From NCBI GenBank assembly GCA_041685835.1, contig JAWLEX010000045.1, positions 1 to 22,375 on the forward strand: a stretch of DNA of 22,375 nt, written 5' to 3'. The translations under genes and the position numbers were made by a program. Of this stretch, positions 1 to 6,850 are shown piece after piece (position 1 is the stretch's first letter; each line of letters opens with the position of its first letter). This DNA is from JAIPEI01 sp041685835. GTDB taxonomy: Bacteria > Desulfobacterota > DSM-4660 > Desulfatiglandales > HGW-15. The notes below the pieces were generated by a model, which was given only the letters and a program-made list of their open reading frames with translations, was not told the origin of the DNA and made no database searches.

Positions 1-2
1 TT

Positions 3-133
3 CAGAAATGAGGATTTTTTGTCAATATCAAGGAGATCAAGAGGTTGCGCGGAGGCGTACTGAAGTACGCCGCACAAGCAACCTCGCAGATTGACGCCGG
101 GATTGGCAAAAAAGACCATTTCTGGATGGAAAC
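3..133 (+). repeat. Long imperfect palindromic repeat, left copy
   Basis: This copy is a nested inverted repeat centred near position 63. The inner arms GGCGTACT (54-61) and AGTACGCC (64-71) are perfect with a 2-nt spacer. The next arms GAGGTTGC (41-48) and GCAACCTC (78-85) are also perfect. Outer arms CAGAAATG (3-10) and CATTTCTG (117-124), and TTTTTTG (15-21) with CAAAAAA (107-113), pair around nearly the same centre. Positions 43-133 recur in reverse orientation at 22285-22375 with one mismatch (position 100). It contains no convincing gene. It is probably a dispersed, hairpin-forming intergenic element; whether it is mobile cannot be told from this window. Confidence 0.9.
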
Positions 134-177
134 GAGCTCTAGCACTTACGTCGGCATGAGGCAGCTTCCTCGATTCA

Positions 178-203
178 GGAAAAAACCGCCCGGAGCGGGT
201 TCC
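178..203 (-). terminator. Rho-independent terminator of the UPF0280 gene
   Basis: Read on the minus strand, AACCCGC, loop TCCGG and GCGGTT form a GC-rich stem with one bulged base, followed directly by a run of six T. It lies about 35 bases after the stop codon at 238-240. A second short hairpin (GGTCT at 215-219 with AGACC at 226-230) lies between the stop and this terminator. Confidence 0.8.
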
Positions 204-237
204 TTGTCCTTTTCGGTCTTCCGGCAGACCGGCCTGC

Positions 238-990
238 TCAAAGTTTGACAAGCTCCACGTCCCCCCAAGCGGCCATGGCCTTACCCAGGACCACCAGGCC
301 GCCGCGGACGCCTTTGATTTGCGATGCCCAGGAAGCCGCCTTTTCCAGATCGGCCGGTTTTTTGATCCGGTTCCCCAAGGCCGTGGCGGTACTGTCGGCC
401 AGGGCCGTGGACCGGGCCACCACGCAGGCCGCATCCGCCCTGCCCAGGCTCAGGGAGTGACCCACGGACCCCGAGGACGAACATACGCCCACAGGCATCG
501 AGCGTGCCGAAATCCTGAGCCCTACCCTCATGCTCAACGGAGATCGCCCGGCCAGGACCGTCACCGTCACGGCGCGCTTCAAGGACAGGAACACGTCTCC
601 CCCGTTCTCAACGATGACCTGGGAGCTCAGTGCCAGAAGCCCGGTCCCCACATGTTCGGCAACGGCCCCGGCAACGGCCGCCATGGGTCCGACGCCGGCG
701 CTCCCGGAGGCATGGATCATGTCGCGCACTATGGGAGGGGCAAAGGTGTCGTCCGGTACCGGGGAAAGGGCCGAGAGGAATTCAGGATGCTCGTTGACGT
801 AGGCTTCAAGGGGTTGCCGCGCACTGAATACGAGGTCCTTTGCCTCGGATACCATAGGCCGGTCTGCGCCGATCCACAGGTCCGTCTCGCGGACCTTCAC
901 CTCGAAACCGACGAGATCCCTGCCCTTCATTCTCCGGCGGTATTTTCTTTCGGTTTCCAAATACACCCTGTTACTCTTTCCGGAGAACAT
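238..990 (-). CDS. UPF0280 family protein (ApbE-like)
   Basis: This 250-residue protein matches the UPF0280 family, related to the ApbE/FAD:protein FMN transferase fold, whose members have no settled function. Family-like segments are GPMAAVAGAVAEHVG (residues 101-115), VENGGD (127-132), VGVCSSSGSVGHS (about 167-179) and TALADSTATALGN (195-207). The frame is open up to an ATG at 1089, but that extension would overlap the divergent gene at 1046, so I prefer the ATG at 990. A GTG at about 967, preceded by GGAAAGAG, is a credible alternative and would give a shorter N-terminus. There is no signal peptide with this start. The gene is followed by a strong terminator and stands alone, divergent from the small gene at 1046-1351 across a 55-bp gap. 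The family call is firm; start and function are not. Confidence 0.85.
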   Translation of the reverse strand: MFSGKSNRVYLETERKYRRRMKGRDLVGFEVKVRETDLWIGADRPMVSEAKDLVFSARQPLEAYVNEHPEFLSALSPVPDDTFAPPIVRDMIHASGSAGVGPMAAVAGAVAEHVGTGLLALSSQVIVENGGDVFLSLKRAVTVTVLAGRSPLSMRVGLRISARSMPVGVCSSSGSVGHSLSLGRADAACVVARSTALADSTATALGNRIKKPADLEKAASWASQIKGVRGGLVVLGKAMAAWGDVELVKL

Positions 991-1045
991 CAATTCCCGG
1001 AATGGAACTATTAATCCTGACAAGACAAGGAGGGAAAGAGAAACC

Positions 1046-1351
1046 ATGAACCGATGGACGGAGGAAGACCCCTGGGTCTGGGTCCTCATTCAGGACCCTG
1101 AGCGAAATGAGCAGTTTCTCGGACAGCACGATGAAGAACTGGATGCCTCCTTTATCCCCTTTTTCCGGGAAAAAGAGGAGGCCCTGTCCGGTCTCCACGT
1201 GCTTTCGCACGAAAAGGGCCTTAAATACGAGGCCCAGGCCATCCGCTACCGGGTCCTGGCGGAGAACGCCGCCCAAAACGGGTTTCAGCTCTTTTTCCTG
1301 GACGGCCGGGGGCGCATCCTGGAAAAACTGGCCCCTACTCCCACTCAATAG
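1046..1351 (+). CDS. Small uncharacterised acidic protein
   Basis: This encodes 101 residues. The ATG is preceded by a strong Shine-Dalgarno sequence (AAGGAGGG, about 1028-1035), which with the lack of an overlapping minus-strand gene argues that it is real. The protein opens with a beta-like stretch (WVWVLIQDP), then FIPFFREKEEA in the first half, a mixed helical middle, and a C-terminal GFQLFFLDGRGRI strand-turn-strand. It has no signal peptide, membrane segment or metal motif. The pattern (short strand, acidic EEA/DDA-like segment, closing strand) faintly recalls small DUF3110-type proteins, but that is impression only. Its 3' end overlaps the 3' end of the convergent guaA by 17 bp. I do not recognise its function. 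It may be a conserved hypothetical of Desulfobacterota. Confidence 0.75.
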   Translation: MNRWTEEDPWVWVLIQDPERNEQFLGQHDEELDASFIPFFREKEEALSGLHVLSHEKGLKYEAQAIRYRVLAENAAQNGFQLFFLDGRGRILEKLAPTPTQ

Positions 1352-2879
1352 TGCTTGGTGGCTTGGACGAGATGTCGTAGACCACCCTGTTGACACCCCT
1401 GACACGGTTGATGATCCGGTTGGAAATGCGGGCGAGGACCTCATTAGGCATGCGTGTCCAGTCCGCCGTCATAGCGTCCAGGCTGTCAACGGATCTGACC
1501 GCAATCACGTGTTCATAGGTCCGCTCATCGCCCATGACGCCCACGGTCTGCACAGGAAGAAGAACTGCGAATGACTGCCACACCTTCTCGTAACAGCCGG
1601 CGGAGATGACCTCCTCCTGGACGATCGCATCTGCATGGCGAAGGATCTCCAGACGCTCCGGGGTCACTTCACCCAGGATCCGGACCGCCAGCCCGGGACC
1701 GGGAAAGGGCTGCCTGTTCACCATGTCCCGCGGGATCCCTAGTTCAGCGCCGACGAGGCGAACCTCGTCTTTGAAAAGTTCCCTGAGCGGCTCTATGAGT
1801 TCCAGGTCCATGACCTCGGGCAGGCCGCCCACGTTGTGGTGGCTCTTGATGGTGACCGAGGGCCCCTTGAAGGAGACACTCTCTATCACGTCCGGATACA
1901 GGGTGCCCTGGGCCAGGAATTTGACCTCCCCCAGCTCCCGGGCCTTGGACTCGAATACGCCTATGAACTCCCGGCCGATGATCTTGCGTTTCTCCTCCGG
2001 ATCGGTCACCCCCCTCAATCTGGAGAGAAAACGGTTTGAGGCGTCCACCAAGTGGAAATCAGTGTTATAGTGCTGCTGAAAGAGCTCCGATACCTCCCGG
2101 CTCTCCCCGCGGCGCAGCAGCCCGTTGTCAACGAATATGCATGACAGGTTCCCGCCTATTGCCTCGTGGAGCAGGACGGCCGTCACAGTGGAGTCCACCC
2201 CCCCCGACAGGCCGCAGATCACGCGCTCTCCTCCTATCCGCTCGCGGAGCTCTTTCACGGTGGCCTGGACGAAAGAGGCCATGGTCCAGGACGGTTCACA
2301 GCCACAGACCCTGAAAAGAAAATTCTTCAGCATTCGGTTGCCGTTGGGGGTATGGGCAACCTCCGGGTGGAACTGGACCCCGAAAAACCTGCGTTTCCTT
2401 TCCGCCATGGCAGCTACCGGGCTGTTTGTGCTTCGGGCTATTGCAGAGAATCCGTCCGGCATTTTTTCAATCCGATCACCGTGACTCATCCACACCATCT
2501 CAATGCTTCCTGCGGGAGAGCCGTGAAACAGGTCGGCATCGTCCTCCACAATCACCTCTGCACTGCCGTACTCCCGGTCCGCAGCCCCCGCCACACCGCC
2601 TCCCAGGGCGTGGGTCAGGTACTGCATGCCGTAACAGATTCCGAGTACGGGCACGCCCATCCCGAGAACCAGGGGATCGGGCATGGGGGCGCCTTTGTCG
2701 TAAATGCTGGAAGGACTCCCGGAGAGAATTATGCCGCTCGGAGCGAACTGCCTGAGCTTGTCCGGGGCGATATTAAAGGGATGGATCTCACAGTAGACCC
2801 GGGCTTCACGAACCCGGCGGGCGATCAGCTGGGTGTACTGGGACCCGAAATCCAGGATCAGGATAGGCTTATTCCACAC
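1335..2879 (-). CDS. guaA: GMP synthase (glutamine-hydrolysing)
   Basis: It converts XMP to GMP using glutamine and ATP in the cytoplasm, the last step of de novo guanine nucleotide synthesis. The 514-residue protein has the usual two-part plan. The class I glutamine amidotransferase domain carries nucleophile Cys82 (GICYGMQ) and His171/Glu173 (FHPEV). The ATP-pyrophosphatase domain has the SGGVDS loop at 225-230. The C-terminal dimerisation domain contains PFPGPGLAVRILGE and ends with the typical SSKPPSTIEWE. The start is GTG (2877-2879), not ATG. This start overlaps the last 11 bp of guaB, so translation is probably coupled. It is the last gene of the ppx-guaB-guaA operon. Its 3' end overlaps the convergent small gene by 17 bp and I see no terminator after it. 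Confidence 0.98.
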   Translation of the reverse strand: MWNKPILILDFGSQYTQLIARRVREARVYCEIHPFNIAPDKLRQFAPSGIILSGSPSSIYDKGAPMPDPLVLGMGVPVLGICYGMQYLTHALGGGVAGAADREYGSAEVIVEDDADLFHGSPAGSIEMVWMSHGDRIEKMPDGFSAIARSTNSPVAAMAERKRRFFGVQFHPEVAHTPNGNRMLKNFLFRVCGCEPSWTMASFVQATVKELRERIGGERVICGLSGGVDSTVTAVLLHEAIGGNLSCIFVDNGLLRRGESREVSELFQQHYNTDFHLVDASNRFLSRLRGVTDPEEKRKIIGREFIGVFESKARELGEVKFLAQGTLYPDVIESVSFKGPSVTIKSHHNVGGLPEVMDLELIEPLRELFKDEVRLVGAELGIPRDMVNRQPFPGPGLAVRILGEVTPERLEILRHADAIVQEEVISAGCYEKVWQSFAVLLPVQTVGVMGDERTYEHVIAVRSVDSLDAMTADWTRMPNEVLARISNRIINRVRGVNRVVYDISSKPPSTIEWE

Positions 2880-4335
2880 TGTAATTCGGGGCCTCTTTCA
2901 GGATTATAACGTCGTGCACATGTCCCTCCTTGAGCCCGGCGGGAGTCACCTGAATAAACCGCGGCTTGTCCCGAAGCTCGTCCAGGGTCCTGCATCCAAG
3001 ATACCCCATACCCGCTCTAAGACCGCCCGTGAGCTGGTATACCGTGTCGGCGAGCAGGCCGCGGTATGGGACGCGCCCTACGATACCCTCCGGAACGAGC
3101 TTTTTCTCGGCCTCAACGTCCCCCTGAAAATACCGATCCCTGCTGCCTTCCTTCATGGCCTCGATGGAGCCCATGCCGCGGTAAGCTTTGTAGGTACGGC
3201 CTTGATAAAGAATGGTTTCACCGGGGCTCTCCTCCGTCCCTGCAAACAGGCTTCCGATCATAACGGAGTCCGCACCCGCTGCAATGGCCTTGGTAATGTC
3301 GCCTGAGAACTTGATGCCGCCGTCGGCGATGATGGGAATTCCGTGTTTCCTGGCTTCTGACCCGCAGTCCATGATTGCGGTGACCTGCGGCACCCCGATG
3401 CCGGCCACAACCCGCGTCGTGCAGATGGAACCGGGTCCCACGCCCACCTTCACGGCGTCCACACCGGCCTTGATAAGTGCCATGGTCCCCTCGGCCGTGG
3501 CCACGTTGCCCGCTATGAGCTCGAGCTCGGGATAGCGCTTCTTCAAATCCCTTACCGTAGCCAGGACGCCTTCGGAATGCGCGTGAGCGGTGTCGATCAC
3601 CACCACGTCCACATTGGCGGCCATCAGCCGCTCCGATCGGTCCAGCGCGTCATTGCCCACGCCCACAGCGGCGCCCACTCTCAAGCGTCCCAGCGGATCC
3701 TTGCATGAATATGGATATTTTTTAATTTTTTCAATGTCTTTGATAGTAATTAGACCTATCAGCTTGCCTGTTTCATCTACTACAAGGAGCTTTTCAATGC
3801 GACGCTCGTGCAGGATCGCCTTGGATTCCTCCAGGGTGATGCCCATGGGGGCCGTGGCCAGGTCCTCTTTGGTCATGACCGAATCCACACGCTGGTCCAG
3901 GTTCGTCTCAAACCTCAGGTCGCGGTTGGTAATAATGCCCACCAGGTTTCCGTCCTTGACTACGGGCACTCCGGAGATGCGGTACTTGCTCATGATATCG
4001 AGGACGTCGGAGATTTTTCGCTCCGGTTCAATGGTAATGGGGTCTACGATCATGCCGCTCTCGGATTTCTTCACCTTTTCAACCTCGAGGGCCTGCCGCT
4101 CCACACTCATATTCTTGTGAATAAACCCTATGCCTCCCTGCCTGGCCATCGTGATGGCTGTCTCGGCCTCGGTTACAGTGTCCATGGCCGCGCTGACAAT
4201 AGGGGTGTTCAGTATCACGTTTCCGGTCAGCCGCGTCCGGACATCCGTTTCGCTTGGAATCACGCTCGAATGATCCGGAACGAGTACCAGGTCGTCAAAC
4301 GTGTACCCGGTTCGAATTCCGATGTCGTTACTCAT
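2869..4335 (-). CDS. guaB: IMP dehydrogenase
   Basis: It oxidises IMP to XMP with NAD+, the rate-limiting step toward GMP, and feeds GuaA encoded just downstream. The 488-residue length is normal for the bacterial enzyme. The N-terminal barrel segment has YTFDDLVLVP and SAAMDTVTE. Two CBS domains are inserted at about residues 95-205; in this family they sense adenine and guanine nucleotides. Catalytic Cys305 sits in GVGPGSICTTR, followed by the IIADGGI phosphate-binding stretch and the YRGMGS flap. The ATG at 4333-4335 overlaps the stop of the upstream Ppx/GppA gene by 8 bp and has GGGAGA ahead of it. Its stop overlaps the guaA start by 11 bp. Nothing is missing from the active site. Confidence 0.98.
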   Translation of the reverse strand: MSNDIGIRTGYTFDDLVLVPDHSSVIPSETDVRTRLTGNVILNTPIVSAAMDTVTEAETAITMARQGGIGFIHKNMSVERQALEVEKVKKSESGMIVDPITIEPERKISDVLDIMSKYRISGVPVVKDGNLVGIITNRDLRFETNLDQRVDSVMTKEDLATAPMGITLEESKAILHERRIEKLLVVDETGKLIGLITIKDIEKIKKYPYSCKDPLGRLRVGAAVGVGNDALDRSERLMAANVDVVVIDTAHAHSEGVLATVRDLKKRYPELELIAGNVATAEGTMALIKAGVDAVKVGVGPGSICTTRVVAGIGVPQVTAIMDCGSEARKHGIPIIADGGIKFSGDITKAIAAGADSVMIGSLFAGTEESPGETILYQGRTYKAYRGMGSIEAMKEGSRDRYFQGDVEAEKKLVPEGIVGRVPYRGLLADTVYQLTGGLRAGMGYLGCRTLDELRDKPRFIQVTPAGLKEGHVHDVIILKEAPNYSVE

Positions 4336-5293
4336 GTCCGTCTCCCTGAAGATACTCTATGAGGAGGCCCTCCAGGATGTCCGAGAGGCAAACCACCACC
4401 TGAGAGGCCTCGAAATAATGTAGAATACGCAATACCGCCAGGGCCCCTGCGGGAATCACATCGGCCCTGCCGGGGTCCAGTCCTCTAAGACGCCGCCTGC
4501 TCTCAAAGGGCAGACGTATTATAAGGTCATACAAGGCCTCAAGGGTTCCGCGTTGCAACAGGAGACCGTTCATGCGCTCCGGTCCGATCTCCCGAACCTC
4601 GATGCCGAGGGCCATGGCCGCCAGGGTCGTCAAGGTCCCCCCGGAGCCGATGAGAAGGGGCGGAGAATGGAACCCGGTCGGATCGGGAATTCCTTCCCAC
4701 AGGGTTTTGTCCACACAATGTGAAGCCGCTGCAAGTGCATTTGCGGACAATGGATCTTCGTGAAAAAAGGCCTCCTTGAGCAGCAGGGCGCCCAGGGGCA
4801 GGGATATGAATTTTCCGCCTTCCGCCTCTACACGCCTCCGGATGACAAATTCGGTGGTCCCGCCCCCGAGGTCGAAGATAACATACGGCCCATTTACATA
4901 CCCGAGGGCATACAACACACCCCTTGCAGTCAGTCCGGCCTCCTCCTCTCCGGAGACCGGGCAAATCCGCACTCCCGTCTCATCCAAAATGCCTTGAATA
5001 AACTCGTGCCGGTTTTTTGCCGTTCGAGTGACTCCGGTGGAGACCGCGCGAACGATTTCACCGCCCGCTTCCCGGACGATCCTGGTGAAAAAACCCACGG
5101 CCTCCGCAGCCCGGCGGGCGGCGTCGTTCTGAATTACGCCTGATCCCAACGATCCGAAACCATCGGCAAGACGTATGGTCCTGCGTTCCCTGGCCAGGGT
5201 CTGGAACAGGGTGTTGCCGGAGGCGGCCCTTGCGAGCAAAAGCCGGGCCGTATGTGTGCCTACCTCGACTGAAGCGATGGCAGGAGCGATCAT
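4328..5293 (-). CDS. Ppx/GppA family phosphatase
   Basis: This 321-residue protein belongs to the exopolyphosphatase/guanosine pentaphosphate phosphatase family of the sugar kinase/Hsp70/actin fold. Members hydrolyse polyphosphate or the gamma phosphate of pppGpp. Visible motifs are the N-terminal phosphate loop (ASVEVGTHTARLLLA, residues 7-21), STGVTRTAKNRHEF (85-98), the catalytic-Glu region SGEEEA (114-119) and the second phosphate loop FDLGGGTTEF (140-149). The first loop carries Glu10 where the family usually has Asp (DxGSN/T), a conservative oddity. The length fits the short family form without the C-terminal HD-like domain. It is the first gene of an operon with guaB and guaA, behind a good promoter at 5363-5391. 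Substrate preference cannot be decided from sequence. Confidence 0.9.
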   Translation of the reverse strand: MIAPAIASVEVGTHTARLLLARAASGNTLFQTLARERRTIRLADGFGSLGSGVIQNDAARRAAEAVGFFTRIVREAGGEIVRAVSTGVTRTAKNRHEFIQGILDETGVRICPVSGEEEAGLTARGVLYALGYVNGPYVIFDLGGGTTEFVIRRRVEAEGGKFISLPLGALLLKEAFFHEDPLSANALAAASHCVDKTLWEGIPDPTGFHSPPLLIGSGGTLTTLAAMALGIEVREIGPERMNGLLLQRGTLEALYDLIIRLPFESRRRLRGLDPGRADVIPAGALAVLRILHYFEASQVVVCLSDILEGLLIEYLQGDGHE

Positions 5294-5362
5294 CCTGGTA
5301 GCGTTTCCCGTTGCAGAGCCCAGGTAAAACCTCTTTATGTTGGAATCTCATCAATTTCCGGG

Positions 5363-5391
5363 AACATAGCAAACGCTCTGTTGATTTTCAA
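5363..5391 (-). promoter_or_regulatory. Sigma70-like promoter of the ppx-guaB-guaA operon
   Basis: On the minus strand TTGAAA (5386-5391) is followed after exactly 17 bases by TATGTT (5363-5368). This matches the -35 consensus at 5 of 6 positions and the -10 at 4 of 6. Transcription would start near 5355, leaving a leader of about 60 nt before the ATG at 5293. The site lies in the 111-bp gap after the MFS gene, so guanine nucleotide genes can be transcribed independently of murJ and the transporter. Confidence 0.65.
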
Positions 5392-5404
5392 GGAATAATC
5401 CCCT

Positions 5405-6766
5405 TCAGGCCGGGCCTGCTTTGTTCTCGTGTCCTTCGTGGTGAAAAGAGACCCTGAGACCCGGCTGCTCGGCCGTGGCGAGGAGTTCCTTTCGGCCCTG
5501 CTCTTCGTCCACGAAATAAAGGAGTACCCCCCCTACAACGAACAGGAGTCCCACCGAGGTAATGCCTGCCCTGGACGCGGTATCCGCACTGTAACCCGCC
5601 TGACGGACCAGAAGGCCTGCTCCCCCCATTAGTACCGGGCCGATAACCACTGCGAACTTTCCGAGCATGTTGTAGAAACCGAAAAACTCGGCGGACTTGG
5701 CCACTGGAATCATTCGTGCAAAATATGACCGGCTGAGCGCCTGTACGCCGCCCTGTACCAGGCCCACAACCACAGCCAGCATATAAAACTCGGTTACCTT
5801 CTGCATGAAGGCCCCCCAAATGCAGACAAAGAGGTAGACAGCCAGAGCCAGGTAGATGGCCCTCTTCGTTCCGATGTGGTTTCCCAAGAAACCGAACCCG
5901 ATGGCCGCAGGAAAACCAACAAACTGGGTTATGAGCAGGGCCAGGATAAGGGACTGGGACTCAAAGCCTATTGAGAGCCCGTAGTCCACGGCCATGCGGA
6001 TGACAGTGTCCACCCCGTCGATATAAAACCAGTAGGCCACCAGGAACAGGAACATGGTCCGAAGCCGCCGCGCCTCCCGGAAGGTCTTCCGGAGCTGTTC
6101 CAGGCCTGCCCGGACCGAGGCCGGCCCGGAACTCCTTCGTTCAAACACCGGTTCCTTCACCAGCAGGAGTATGGGTACTGTGAACACGGCCCACCAAACC
6201 CCCACGGTGAGAAAGGAGAACCGCACGGCCTGGGAAGCATCCAGGAAACCGAAGGTTTCAGGCCTGAGTGTCATCCACACGTTGAAAGCAAAGAGGATCC
6301 CGCCTCCCAGGTAACCCAGGGCGAACCCGAGCGAAGATACCGTGTCGAGGCGCTTTTTGGAGGCCACAATGGTGATCAGGGCGTCGTAGAAGATGTTCCC
6401 GCCGGAAAATCCCACGTTACCGAGAACATAGAGGGCTATAGCCGCGACCCAGTTTCCCATGGAAACCAGGTAAAGGGCCGCCGTCATCAGGGCGCCCGTG
6501 TAAGCAAAAAAGAAGAGAAACTTCTTCCTGGTGGTTCCCTGATCAGCAATGGCACCCAGGACCGGCGCGCACAGGGCCACCAGCACACCAGCCAGGGAGT
6601 TGGCCAGCCCCAGCCTTGCAGTGGACATGGTGGTATCCACCCCTACGCTCCAGTACTGCTTGAAGAAAATGGGATAAAAGCCTGCCATAACGGTGGTTGC
6701 GAATGCCGAATTCCCTACGTCATAAAGGCTCCATCCCAGGATCGACCTTCTTTCATCAAGCGCCAT
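5405..6766 (-). CDS. MFS transporter, UMF1 family
   Basis: This is a 453-residue polytopic inner-membrane protein with about 12 hydrophobic segments. The opening GWSLYDVGNSAFATTVMAGF and the following FYPIFFKQYW are typical of the UMF1/Atg22-like branch of the major facilitator superfamily. The loop GAIADQGTTRKK between the second and third helices is the MFS signature loop. The substrate is unknown. Fungal Atg22 relatives have been linked to vacuolar amino acid efflux, but that should not be transferred here. The ATG at 6764-6766 has GAGGGG shortly upstream. The last residues (SFHHEGHENKAGPA) are hydrophilic and look like translation of an intergenic ACCACGAAGGACACGA-type repeat that has replaced the original end. 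It lies 84 bp downstream of murJ in the same direction, possibly co-transcribed. Confidence 0.88.
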   Translation of the reverse strand: MALDERRSILGWSLYDVGNSAFATTVMAGFYPIFFKQYWSVGVDTTMSTARLGLANSLAGVLVALCAPVLGAIADQGTTRKKFLFFFAYTGALMTAALYLVSMGNWVAAIALYVLGNVGFSGGNIFYDALITIVASKKRLDTVSSLGFALGYLGGGILFAFNVWMTLRPETFGFLDASQAVRFSFLTVGVWWAVFTVPILLLVKEPVFERRSSGPASVRAGLEQLRKTFREARRLRTMFLFLVAYWFYIDGVDTVIRMAVDYGLSIGFESQSLILALLITQFVGFPAAIGFGFLGNHIGTKRAIYLALAVYLFVCIWGAFMQKVTEFYMLAVVVGLVQGGVQALSRSYFARMIPVAKSAEFFGFYNMLGKFAVVIGPVLMGGAGLLVRQAGYSADTASRAGITSVGLLFVVGGVLLYFVDEEQGRKELLATAEQPGLRVSFHHEGHENKAGPA

Positions 6767-6850
6767 ACCTTAACCCCTCATGATCTGAAACAAGCGATTC
6801 AAGGAATTGCAAGCGGTTCCAACCCCAATGAGACTTCAAGCCATAACCAC

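Noticed and set aside
3..133. The palindromic repeat as a CRISPR unit or tRNA-like gene
   Set aside because: It has only one copy at each end, no regular spacers, and no tRNA cloverleaf or CCA region.
45..248. 67-codon plus-strand frame at the left end
   Set aside because: Its first third is the palindromic repeat and the rest runs across a terminator on the other strand; there is no ribosome binding site.
319..1014. 231-codon plus-strand frame
   Set aside because: It lies antisense to the UPF0280 gene, has low-complexity His/Gly/Arg composition typical of shadow frames, and no start signal.
991..1045. Divergent promoter in the 55-bp gap between the UPF0280 gene and the small gene
   Set aside because: A TATTAA-like -10 exists, but I could not find a credible -35 at proper spacing on either strand.
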